From WHSW01 sp963729075 (GTDB taxonomy: Bacteria > Actinomycetota > Thermoleophilia > Solirubrobacterales > 70-9), in assembly GCA_963729075.1 (NCBI GenBank), contig CAVSMU010000010.1, positions 372,001 through 436,000 of the forward strand: a stretch of DNA of 64,000 nucleotides. The letters run 5' to 3'. Shown here in pieces: positions 33,892 through 41,559 of the stretch. A program made the position numbers and the translations under genes. A model generated the notes under the pieces. It saw only the letters and a list, made by a program, of their open reading frames with translations. It ran no database searches and was not told the origin of the DNA. Position 1 is the stretch's first letter; the number at the start of each line of letters is the position of its first letter.

Positions 33892-34616
33892 GCGACCTCG
33901 ATCTCCGAGAGCCTCAATGAAACCATGGTCGGGAAGCCCAGCACCCTGTTGCGCGGTCCGACCGGGCGCACCCAGCGCCTGGTCGGGAACATGAGGCCGC
34001 CCGACTCGACGTGGTCGGCGCACATGTGCGCGGCGTGGGCCCAGCCGCCCACGACCTCGGCGACGTAGTCGTGGCGACGCAGCATCGCGCGCTCGTCGAA
34101 ATAGAACGTCTGAGCCTTGCAGTGGGTGTCGAGGTCGTCGGGGAACGTCGCCTCCAGACGGCGCCAGGTCTCGCCGCCGGCCTCCCACGGCTCGCGCTCG
34201 GCGACCGCGACCCCGTCGCGGGTCAGCAGGAGCGGGGTGGTGAGGTAGTTCCACATTGCATAGCCGGCAAAGTACGCGGAGTCGACGGCATCCCAGCGCA
34301 GCTTGCGGCGCAGTCCCGTGAGGCCGAAGAAGCGGGGTCGCGGATCGGATCGAGACTCGAGCACCTCGCCGTCGGCGGTCTCGATCCGCGCCGCGCCGAG
34401 CTCGAAGATCCCGCGCTCGCCGTCACGCGGGAACGGGTCGGCCACCGCGCGGGGTCGCTCGATCTCGACCTCGACCCGGTAGTCGGCGAAGCGGTTGCCC
34501 GCCGCCCGCGTGCGCAGCAGCAGGCCCCCGCCGCGAACCCGTGCCGAGATCCGGCCGGCGGCGCGCCAACGATCGGCACCGCCGTGGGCCTCGAGAACCT
34601 CTTCGAGGAGCCTCAC
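33888..34616 (-). CDS. Hypothetical protein (242 aa)
   Basis: A soluble protein of unknown family. It starts VRLLEEVLEAHGGADRWRAA and contains many aromatic residues in the middle (DSAYFAGYAMWNYLTTPLLL). The HGG...RW opening and beta-rich body recall LolA/outer-membrane-lipoprotein-like folds seen in actinobacterial unknowns, but this is only an impression. The GTG at 34616 overlaps the upstream stop as GTGA, like its neighbours; a longer start at 34634 is possible. Confidence 0.6.
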   Translation of the reverse strand: MRLLEEVLEAHGGADRWRAAGRISARVRGGGLLLRTRAAGNRFADYRVEVEIERPRAVADPFPRDGERGIFELGAARIETADGEVLESRSDPRPRFFGLTGLRRKLRWDAVDSAYFAGYAMWNYLTTPLLLTRDGVAVAEREPWEAGGETWRRLEATFPDDLDTHCKAQTFYFDERAMLRRHDYVAEVVGGWAHAAHMCADHVESGGLMFPTRRWVRPVGPRNRVLGFPTMVSLRLSEIEVA

Positions 34617-36250
34617 TGCGCGGCCACGAGCCACCAGTAGGTGGGCTGGCCGCCGTCGTGGATCTCGAGCTCTGCGCCGTTCTCGGGGCCGAGGTCCAGC
34701 TCCCCGGCCCGGGCCGGGGCGTCGGCTCCCTCGAGCACGGTGACGATCTCGGCGTCCCGCGCCAGCGCGTCGACGACGGCGCGCAGGGTGCGATCGGGGT
34801 CGCCCCAGGCGACCAGGTCCTTGCCGATGAAGCCGACCGCATCACCGCGGCGATAACGGCCGCCGGGATCGTCGCGGTCGGCCGCCGCGACCAGCCCGTC
34901 GCTGATCGCCTCGAGCTCGGCCTCCATGCGCGCAGCGTTCTCGTCGGCGCTCGCGCCGGGGTCGTGGCCGCCGACGAGCGCCGCCAGGCCCGCCTGCTGC
35001 GAGGTCGAGGCGACCACCCGCACGGGGCGGTCGGCGAGCTGCGCGGCCTCCTCCGCGGCGAGGATCACGTTCGAGGAGTTGGGCAGCACGATCACCTCCT
35101 CGCCGTGGGTCGCCCGGATGCCCTCGAGGATCTCGATGATCGAGGGATTGAGCGTCGGCCCTCCATCCACCACGCGGGCGCCCTCGCCGGCGAAGAGCTC
35201 GGCGATGCCGTCGCCGCAGGCCACGGCGACGACACTCGTCCACACCGCCGCGCCCCCTGCGAGCCGGACGTCGCGCTCGGCGATCTGTCGCCGCATGTCG
35301 GTGAACTCGAACTGGTGCACGTCGCCGTGCTCGGCGCAGACCGCGCGCGCCCGCCCGGGCGTGTCGGTGTGGACGTGGACCTTGAGCATCGTCGAGTCGC
35401 CGACGACCGCTATCGAGTCGCCGAGCTCCTCGAGCCGCGGGGCGACCGCGCGCGGATCGAGATCGCTACCGGTGACGATGCAGCTCGTGCAGTAGCGAAA
35501 GCGCGAATCGATGTGAACCACGCCCTCGGCGGGCGAAGCCGTCTGGTGCGGCACCGGCGAGTCGCCCGCTTCCTGTCCGGTGAGCCCGGCCACGAGGCCG
35601 GCAAGGATCACCAGGAGGCCATAGGCGCCTGCATCGACGACCCCGGCCTCGGCGAGCACGTCGAGCTGCTCGGGAGTCCGCTCGAGCGCCTCCTGGCCGG
35701 CCGCGATCGCGGTCACCATCAATTCGGCGAGCATCGCGTCCTGCTCGGCCTCGGCGACGTCGCGGGGCAGCTCGCGGAGCTCCAGCTCGTCGACCTTGGC
35801 CGCGACCGCGCCGTGGATCTCGCGGATCACCGTCAGCATCGTGCCCTCGCGCGGATCGGCCAAGGAGTTCCAGGCCTCCTCCGAGGCCCGTGCGAGCGCG
35901 TCCCGGACGAGCGCCGGACCGATCAGCTCACCCCGCCGGGTGCTCAGCACCTCGGCGGCGCCGCGCACGATCTGGCTCAGGATCACACCGGAGTTGCCGC
36001 GCGCGCCCATGAGGGCAGAGTGGGCGACCGTCTGGACGATGTAGTTGCGATCGACCGCTGCGAGCGAGTTCGACCGCAGGCCGTCGAGGCCGTTGAGCAC
36101 CGCCCGGATCGTCCCCGCCATGTTGTCGCCCGTGTCCCCGTCGGGGACCGGGAACACGTTCAGGTCGTTGATCTCCTGCTGACGCTCGCGAAGGTGGTCG
36201 TAGGCGACGCGGACGACGCGGTGAAAGCGGTCTACTGACGGATCCGACAC
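34613..36250 (-). CDS. DAK2-domain (FakA/YloV-like) kinase-type protein
   Basis: A 545-residue protein with an N-terminal DAK2 domain: INDLNVFPVPDGDTGDNMAGT supplies the Mg-ATP aspartates, and HSALMGARGNSGVILSQI is the glycine-rich block. The C-terminal half (about 230-545) is the FakA/YloV region with VHVHTDTPGRA. FakA phosphorylates FakB-bound fatty acids. The gene lies between rpmB and downstream unknown genes; rpmB-fakA-recG linkage is common. Confidence 0.9.
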   Translation of the reverse strand: MSDPSVDRFHRVVRVAYDHLRERQQEINDLNVFPVPDGDTGDNMAGTIRAVLNGLDGLRSNSLAAVDRNYIVQTVAHSALMGARGNSGVILSQIVRGAAEVLSTRRGELIGPALVRDALARASEEAWNSLADPREGTMLTVIREIHGAVAAKVDELELRELPRDVAEAEQDAMLAELMVTAIAAGQEALERTPEQLDVLAEAGVVDAGAYGLLVILAGLVAGLTGQEAGDSPVPHQTASPAEGVVHIDSRFRYCTSCIVTGSDLDPRAVAPRLEELGDSIAVVGDSTMLKVHVHTDTPGRARAVCAEHGDVHQFEFTDMRRQIAERDVRLAGGAAVWTSVVAVACGDGIAELFAGEGARVVDGGPTLNPSIIEILEGIRATHGEEVIVLPNSSNVILAAEEAAQLADRPVRVVASTSQQAGLAALVGGHDPGASADENAARMEAELEAISDGLVAAADRDDPGGRYRRGDAVGFIGKDLVAWGDPDRTLRAVVDALARDAEIVTVLEGADAPARAGELDLGPENGAELEIHDGGQPTYWWLVAAQ

Positions 36251-36275
36251 GCGCCGAATCTACCGCCGGAGGCGG

Positions 36276-36467
36276 CTAGGCGTACTTCGTGACCTTGTTC
36301 GACTTCAGGCAGCGCGTGCAGACGTAGACGCGCCGCGGGCGGCCGCCGTCGTCGATCCGGACCTTCTGCAGGTTCGGATCGAAGCGCCGCCGGGTGGCGA
36401 CCATCGAGTGGCTGCGAGAGTTCCCGAACGACGGCTTCTTGCCGCAGCTGTGACAAACCTTCGCCAT
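36276..36467 (-). CDS. rpmB: 50S ribosomal protein L28, zinc-binding form
   Basis: A 63-residue L28 with CHSCGKK near the N-terminus and VCTRCLKSNKV near the end, so both CxxC pairs of the zinc form are present. HSMVATRRRFDPNLQKV is the family core. ATG at 36467 fits the invariant MAKVC start. It lies 23 nt after ribH and 25 nt before the fakA-like gene. Confidence 0.96.
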   Translation of the reverse strand: MAKVCHSCGKKPSFGNSRSHSMVATRRRFDPNLQKVRIDDGGRPRRVYVCTRCLKSNKVTKYA

Positions 36468-36490
36468 TGGGCGGATGATGGTAGCGGGCG

Positions 36491-36925
36491 TCAGCCGCCC
36501 AGGCTCGAGCGCAGCTCTGCCATCCGCAGCACCGCGAGCGCGGCGTTGCGGCCCTGGTCGCGCTTGTCGCCGCCGGCACGCGCCTCGGCCTGCGCGCGGG
36601 TGTCGCATGTGATCAGGCCGAAGGCGCAGGGGACGCCGGTGCGCAGCTGCACGTCGCCGATCCCGCGCGCGGCCTCGCCGCACACGTAGTCGTAGTGGTC
36701 GGTCTCGCCCCTGATCACGACGCCGAGGCAGGCGACGCCCGCGAAGCGCCCCGACTCGGCGCACCACTTCGCCGCCAGCGGCAGCTCGAACGCCCCCGGC
36801 ACCTCGTACGTGTGTACCGATGCCGGGCTGACGTCGTGCTCGGCGAAGGCCTCGGTAGCGCCGTTGACGAGCCGCTCGGCGAGGTCCTCGTAGAAGGTGG
36901 CGCAGCAGATCGCGTACTCAGCCAG
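36491..36925 (-). CDS. ribH: 6,7-dimethyl-8-ribityllumazine synthase, probable CTG start
   Basis: RibH makes the riboflavin precursor lumazine. Family blocks are VPGAFELPLAAK, LGVVIRGETDHYDYVC and PCAFGLITCDT. The first ATG/GTG-type start (36802) would remove about 41 residues of conserved N-terminus. The frame upstream reads AEYAICCATFYEDLAERL, which is lumazine-synthase-like, back to a CTG at 36925. That CTG overlaps the ribBA stop and follows an AGGAGG site 12 nt away. No ATG, GTG or TTG exists in between. Length is then 144 residues, close to normal. Confidence 0.9.
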   Translation of the reverse strand: MAEYAICCATFYEDLAERLVNGATEAFAEHDVSPASVHTYEVPGAFELPLAAKWCAESGRFAGVACLGVVIRGETDHYDYVCGEAARGIGDVQLRTGVPCAFGLITCDTRAQAEARAGGDKRDQGRNAALAVLRMAELRSSLGG

Positions 36926-38231
36926 CGCCGCCCGCCCCCTCCTGGCGTCGGCCGGCGGCGCGGTCGTGCTCGTGCTCGTCGTGGATCAGCTCCTCGTCGA
37001 GCGGCAGGCCCTGGTGGTGGAGGACGTGCCCGAGCTTGTCGCGCTTGGCGTTGAGGTACTCCTCGTTGTGCGGGTTGGGCACCGCCTGAATCGGCACCTG
37101 CTCGGCGACCGACAGCCCATAGCCCTCGAGCCCGTGGATCTTCTTCGGGTTGTTGGTCAGGATCCGGATCCTGCTCAGCCCCAGGTCGACCAGGATCTGG
37201 GCGCCGATGCCGTAGTCGCGCAGGTCTGCGGGCAGGCCGAGCTTGAGGTTCGCGTCGACCGTGTCGAGTCCGTCCTCCTGGAGCCTGTAGGCGCGCAGCT
37301 TGTTGAGCAGGCCGATCCCTCGGCCCTCCTGGGACAGGTAGAGGAGCACGCCGCGGCCCTCGCGCTCGATCATCGCCAGCGCCGCCTCCAGCTGCTGTCC
37401 GCAGTCGCAGCGCAGGGAGTGAAACACGTCTCCGGTGAGGCACTCGGAGTGGACCCGGACCAGCACGTCCTCGGCGCCCGCGACCTCGCCCTTGACCATC
37501 GCGACGTGGTGCTTGTCGTCGAGCAGGGAGCGGTAGCCGACCGCCGTGAACTCGCCGAACGCGGTCGGCAAGTTCGTCGCGACCACCCGCTCGACGAGCT
37601 GCTCGGTGCGGCGCCGGTACGCGATCAGGTCGGCGACGGTGATCATCTTCAGGCCGTGTCGCTCGCAGTACGGAACGAGGTCCGGCACCCTCGCCATCGT
37701 CCCGTCGTCGTTCATGATCTCGCAGATCACGCCGGCGGGATTGAGGCCGGCGAGCCGCGCGAGGTCGACCGCCGCCTCGGTTTGCCCGGCGCGCTCCAGC
37801 ACCCCCCCGTCCTTCGCCTTGAGCGGGAAGACGTGGCCCGGCTGCACGAGGTCCTGGGGCTCCGACTTGGGGTCGATGGCGACCTGGACCGTGTGCGCGC
37901 GGTCGGCGGCCGAGATCCCCGTCGTCACACCCCGGCGGGCCTCGACCGAGACCGTGAACGCGGTCTGCAGCGGCGCCTCGTTCTTGGCCGCCATCAGATT
38001 GAGCCCCAGCTCGTCGCAGCGCTCGGCGGTGAGCGCGAGGCAGATCAGGCCGCGGCCCTCCTTGGCCATGAAGTTGATTGCCTCGGGGGTGGCGAACTGG
38101 GCGGCGAGCGTCAGGTCACCCTCGTTCTCGCGGTTCTCGTCGTCGCAGACGACCACCATGCGCCCACGACGGATCTCGTCGATCGCCTCCTCGATCGTCA
38201 CGAACGGCGCCTGCGTGGTCGTCTCGGTCAT
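36918..38231 (-). CDS. ribBA: Bifunctional DHBP synthase/GTP cyclohydrolase II
   Basis: A 437-residue fused enzyme. The RibB half (1 to about 205) has VCDDENRENEGDL and PGHVFPLKAKDGGVLERAGQTEA-type blocks (HVFPLKA then RAGQTEA). The RibA half has RVHSECLTGDVFHSLRCDCG with the zinc cysteines and LSQEGRGIGLLNKLRAY. It makes both branch precursors of riboflavin. A glycine/acidic tail of about 25 residues ends the protein. It overlaps ribE by 4 nt. Confidence 0.97.
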   Translation of the reverse strand: MTETTTQAPFVTIEEAIDEIRRGRMVVVCDDENRENEGDLTLAAQFATPEAINFMAKEGRGLICLALTAERCDELGLNLMAAKNEAPLQTAFTVSVEARRGVTTGISAADRAHTVQVAIDPKSEPQDLVQPGHVFPLKAKDGGVLERAGQTEAAVDLARLAGLNPAGVICEIMNDDGTMARVPDLVPYCERHGLKMITVADLIAYRRRTEQLVERVVATNLPTAFGEFTAVGYRSLLDDKHHVAMVKGEVAGAEDVLVRVHSECLTGDVFHSLRCDCGQQLEAALAMIEREGRGVLLYLSQEGRGIGLLNKLRAYRLQEDGLDTVDANLKLGLPADLRDYGIGAQILVDLGLSRIRILTNNPKKIHGLEGYGLSVAEQVPIQAVPNPHNEEYLNAKRDKLGHVLHHQGLPLDEELIHDEHEHDRAAGRRQEGAGGAG

Positions 38232-38833
38232 CCGGTGCTCCCTTCATCTCTGAAGCCTAGAAGGCGCTCGACATAGCGGGCGAGGACATCGAGCTCGAGG
38301 TTGAGCTTCTTGCCCTCGGTCGCGGCGCGGAGCGTGGTGCGCTCGAGCGTCTCGGGGATCAGGGAGACCTCGAGCCGGTCGCCGTCGACGGCGGCGACCG
38401 TGAGGCTGACGCCGGCGAGGGTCACCGAGCCGTGCTCGACGGCGTAGCGCTCGAGGCCATCGGGGACGCGCACGCCGAGCCGGCGGGCGATGCCGTCGTC
38501 GGCGGCCGAGACGACCTCGGCGACGCCATCGACGTGGCCCTGGACGATGTGCCCGCCGAGTGGCTCGCCGGCCCGTAGCGCCGGCTCCAGGTTGACCGGA
38601 TCGCCCGCGGTGAGCTCGCCGAGCGTCGTCAGCGACAGCGTCTGGTTCATCACGTCGGCCTCGAACGCGCCCCCGTCGAGCCCGGCGACCGTGAGGCACG
38701 CGCCCTCGACCGAGACCGAGTCACCCGTCGCGAGCTTCGCGGCGACCGCGCCGCTGATCCGCAGCCGCGCGCCGGCCTCGTTTCGCTCGACGTCGTCGAC
38801 CCGCCCGAGCTCTCTGACGATCCCGGTGAACAT
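38228..38833 (-). CDS. ribE: Riboflavin synthase alpha subunit
   Basis: A 201-residue enzyme of two repeated lumazine-binding barrels. The MFTGIVRELGRV start and GDSVSVEGACLTV in barrel one correspond to GGHIVQGHVDGVAEV and VEHGSVTLAGVSLTV in barrel two. It dismutates two lumazines to riboflavin. GTG and ATG codons just upstream add one or two residues; ATG at 38833 matches the invariant MFTG start. A tandem repeat lies between it and ribD. Confidence 0.95.
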   Translation of the reverse strand: MFTGIVRELGRVDDVERNEAGARLRISGAVAAKLATGDSVSVEGACLTVAGLDGGAFEADVMNQTLSLTTLGELTAGDPVNLEPALRAGEPLGGHIVQGHVDGVAEVVSAADDGIARRLGVRVPDGLERYAVEHGSVTLAGVSLTVAAVDGDRLEVSLIPETLERTTLRAATEGKKLNLELDVLARYVERLLGFRDEGSTG

Positions 38834-38841
38834 CATCACCA

Positions 38842-38967
38842 GCTCCTGCGGACGCCTTCGGCGTCCTTACCTGCTGCTTTCGGGGCAAAGCCCCTCATCA
38901 CCATGCTCCTGCGGACGCCTTCGGCGTCCTTACCTGCTGCTTTCGGGGCAAAGCCCCTCATCACCAC
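38842..38967. repeat. 63-bp tandem repeat, two copies, within the rib operon
   Basis: Two nearly identical 63-bp units lie head to tail. Each unit has a perfect 7-bp hairpin (GGACGCC TTC GGCGTCC) and a second hairpin (GGGGC AAA GCCCC). On the minus strand the unit is exactly 21 codons and can be read as FAPKAAGKDAEGVRRS repeated. The repeat begins at the last bases of ribD and ends just before ribE. Its stop-proximal part includes the ribD stop codon. Confidence 0.85.
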
Positions 38968-40088
38968 TCTCGCAGGCGCCCGCGCGCGAGGAGATCCTCG
39001 CCCGAGCGCTCCCAGTCGAACGCCAGCAACCGCTCCCCCGCCGCGACCCGCTCCTTCCCGCGGCCGGCCAGCAGCGGCCGTCCGGCCCCGAGCAGCACCG
39101 GGGCGAAGAAGAGACGCAGCTCGTCGAGCTGGCCCGCGTCGAGGAAGGCGCCCGCGAGTCCGGCACCACCCTCGAGCAGGATCGAGGCGATCTCGCGGCG
39201 CCCGAGCTCGTCCAGGCCCGCGCGGACCCGCGCAACGCGCCCGCCCGCCACCTCGATCACCTCGGCCCCCGCGTCGCGCAGCGCGGAGACGCGCTCCGCC
39301 GGCGCGGCGGCGGCGTCGACGATGACGTACAGGGGAGCCTCGGCGAGCGAGCCGACGAGCTTCGAGCCGAGCGGCAGGCGTGCGGTGGAGTCGAAGACCA
39401 CGCGGGCGGGCTGGCGAGCGACCGTTCCGACGTCACGCGCGGTCAACAGCGGGTCATCGGCGAGCGCGGTGCCGATGCCGACCGCGACTGCGTCGGACTC
39501 CGCACGCCAGGCGTGGACGAGCGCGCGACTCTCGGCTCCCGAGATCCATTTCGACTCGCCCGACTCGGTCGCGGTGAAGCCGTCGAGGCTGAGCGCCGAC
39601 TTGAGCGTGACGAGCGGCCGCCCGGTGCGGGCGCGCTTTCGAAACGGCTGGTTCGCATGCCGGGCAAGCGCGGCCTCGACGCCGTCCGCGAACGCGACCT
39701 CGACCCCCTCGTCGCGGAGGATTCCCGGGCCGCGGCCGCTCGCCCTCTCGCTCGGGTCGTCGGACGCGATCACGACCCGGGCGATCCCCGCCGCCAGAAT
39801 CGCGTCGGTGCACGGCGGCTGGCGCCCGTGATGTGCACAGGGCTCGAGCGAGACGTACATCGTCGCTTCGGCGGGCTCGTTGCCCCGCCGCCGGCAGTGG
39901 GCGATCGCCGCGACCTCGGCGTGAACCCCGCCCAGCTCCGCGTGATGGCCCTCGCCGAGCGTCTCGCCGTCGCGGACGATCACGGCGCCGACGAGCGGGT
40001 TCGGGCTCACCCTGCCGCGGCCTTCCTCGGCGAGCTCCAGGCAGCGCGCGAGATGGGTGCGGTCCTCGGCTGTGGTCACGGACACCAT
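38961..40088 (-). CDS. ribD: Riboflavin biosynthesis deaminase/reductase
   Basis: A 375-residue two-domain RibD. The deaminase domain has HAEVAAI and the zinc motif PCAHHGRQPPCTDAI. The reductase domain, from about residue 150, has PLVTLKSALSLDG and ASILLEGGAGLAGAFL. It carries out steps two and three of the pathway. ATG at 40088 (MVSVTTAEDRTHLARCL) fits the family start. It is the first gene of ribD-ribE-ribBA-ribH. No FMN riboswitch is seen upstream. Confidence 0.95.
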   Translation of the reverse strand: MVSVTTAEDRTHLARCLELAEEGRGRVSPNPLVGAVIVRDGETLGEGHHAELGGVHAEVAAIAHCRRRGNEPAEATMYVSLEPCAHHGRQPPCTDAILAAGIARVVIASDDPSERASGRGPGILRDEGVEVAFADGVEAALARHANQPFRKRARTGRPLVTLKSALSLDGFTATESGESKWISGAESRALVHAWRAESDAVAVGIGTALADDPLLTARDVGTVARQPARVVFDSTARLPLGSKLVGSLAEAPLYVIVDAAAAPAERVSALRDAGAEVIEVAGGRVARVRAGLDELGRREIASILLEGGAGLAGAFLDAGQLDELRLFFAPVLLGAGRPLLAGRGKERVAAGERLLAFDWERSGEDLLARGRLREW

Positions 40089-40093
40089 CCCGA

Positions 40094-40109
40094 TTGACTG
40101 GTCAGTCAA
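40094..40109. promoter_or_regulatory. TetR-type operator-like palindrome upstream of ribD
   Basis: A 16-bp sequence with perfect 7-bp arms, TTGACTG GT CAGTCAA, lies in the divergent gap between ribD and the flippase gene, only 6 bp from the ribD start. Palindromes of this length and pattern are typical TetR-family binding sites. The TTGACT part could also serve as a promoter -35. No regulator gene is adjacent. Confidence 0.5.
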
Positions 40110-40187
40110 CCTTCGATTGTACTCCTGCAGCGGCATCCGGGCACGCGCCTTCGCGAGGGCGCCGACCCGGGCAGATACCTTGCCGCG

Positions 40188-41543
40188 ATGGCCGGCGAGT
40201 CGCGAAGCTTCGGGCGTTCCGCGGGAACGTTGTCGGCGGGCGTCGCCACGGCGGGGGTGCTGACGTACGTCTACTTCGCCATCGCGTCGCACAACCTCGA
40301 CGCGACCGCCTACGGCGAGGTCGTCGTGCTCTGGTCGGCCGTGTTCGTGACGATCGCCGTCCTTCACCGCCCCGTCGAGCAACTGATCTCACGGGGGATT
40401 GCGGAACGGCGAGCGCGGGATCAGCCCGCCGGCGACGTCCTCCGCGGCGCCGCCGTGATCCAGACCGCGATCGCCGCCGCCTTTGCCGTCCTGGCGCTGG
40501 CGCTGCGCGGGCCGATCCAGGACGAGCTGCTCTCGGGCAGCGAGACCATGTACTGGATCTACGTCGGAGCCGTGCTCGCCTTCGCCGCGAGCTTCTTCGC
40601 CCGAGGCTATCTCGCGGGCGACGGCCGCTTCGGCCTGCTCGCGGCGCTGCTGGTCAGCGAGTCGGTCTCGCGGCTGGCGTTCTCGCTCGCGGTGGCGGTC
40701 GGGATCGCGGCGGGCCGCGACGCGGTCGCCGCCGGGATCATCGCCGCGCCGCTGTTCTCGCTCCTGGTCGTGCCGCCGGCCCTGCGCCGGCGAGCCGACA
40801 TCGGAGCGCGGGCGCCGGGGTCCCCACCACGGGGCCCGCCCGCGGAGCGGCCGCGCGGCGGCGCCTTCGCCGCGGCGGTGTTCGTGGTCATGCTCAGCGA
40901 GCAGGTCTTCCTCAACGGCGGCCCGCTGCTGTTGCGCGCGTTCGAGGGTGCCGCCGCGGCGGGGTTCATCTTCAACGTCCTGATGCTCGCCCGGGCGCCG
41001 CTGCTCGTCTTCCAGGGCATCGCGATCAGCCTTCTCCCCCACCTCACCCGGCTGCGCTCGCGCGGCGGCGGCGAGGCGGAGGCGGCGTTCTCGCTCTCGG
41101 TCGGGAACACGCTGCGCGCGGTCGCCGCGTTCACCGCACTGGTGGCGGCACTGGTCGCCGTCGCCGGGCCCGAGCTGATGCAGCTCGCGTTCGGGGACCG
41201 GTTCGAGTACGACCGCGCGGGGCTGCTGATCGTGACCGTCGGGATGGGCCTCTATCTGGCCTCGACGACGCTCAACCAGGCCGCGCTCGCGCAGGGACAG
41301 GCGAGGCGGGCCGCGATCTGCTGGGGCGCGTGCGCTGCCGGCTTTTTGGCCTGGGGCCTGATCGAGATCGTCAACGACCCGGCACGGCGGATCGAGGTCG
41401 GCTTCGCCGCCGCCGCGGCGGTCCTGTGCGCGCTGCTCTGGCGTGCGTACACCGATCCCCGCGCCCGACCCGGGGACGAGCTCGCGCCGGGCTCGGCGGA
41501 GGAGATCGAGGCGAGGTTGGCGCTGGCCGACGAGGCGAGCTAA
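40188..41543 (+). CDS. Polysaccharide flippase-like membrane protein
   Basis: A 451-residue protein with about 11-12 hydrophobic segments and short loops, typical of the MOP/MATE-like flippases that move lipid-linked sugars or polysaccharide units across the membrane. The N-terminal SAGTLSAGVATAGVLTYVYF segment and LMLARAPLLVFQGI fit. The acidic C-terminal tail (about 30 residues) is cytoplasmic. It is followed after 16 nt by an antiporter gene. The substrate is unknown. Confidence 0.78.
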   Translation: MAGESRSFGRSAGTLSAGVATAGVLTYVYFAIASHNLDATAYGEVVVLWSAVFVTIAVLHRPVEQLISRGIAERRARDQPAGDVLRGAAVIQTAIAAAFAVLALALRGPIQDELLSGSETMYWIYVGAVLAFAASFFARGYLAGDGRFGLLAALLVSESVSRLAFSLAVAVGIAAGRDAVAAGIIAAPLFSLLVVPPALRRRADIGARAPGSPPRGPPAERPRGGAFAAAVFVVMLSEQVFLNGGPLLLRAFEGAAAAGFIFNVLMLARAPLLVFQGIAISLLPHLTRLRSRGGGEAEAAFSLSVGNTLRAVAAFTALVAALVAVAGPELMQLAFGDRFEYDRAGLLIVTVGMGLYLASTTLNQAALAQGQARRAAICWGACAAGFLAWGLIEIVNDPARRIEVGFAAAAAVLCALLWRAYTDPRARPGDELAPGSAEEIEARLALADEAS

Positions 41544-41559
41544 TACGGTCGGGGGAGCG

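Noticed and set aside
40089..40187. FMN riboswitch upstream of ribD
   Set aside because: The gap is only about 100 bp and the conserved RFN core segments are not visible; only a palindrome is found.
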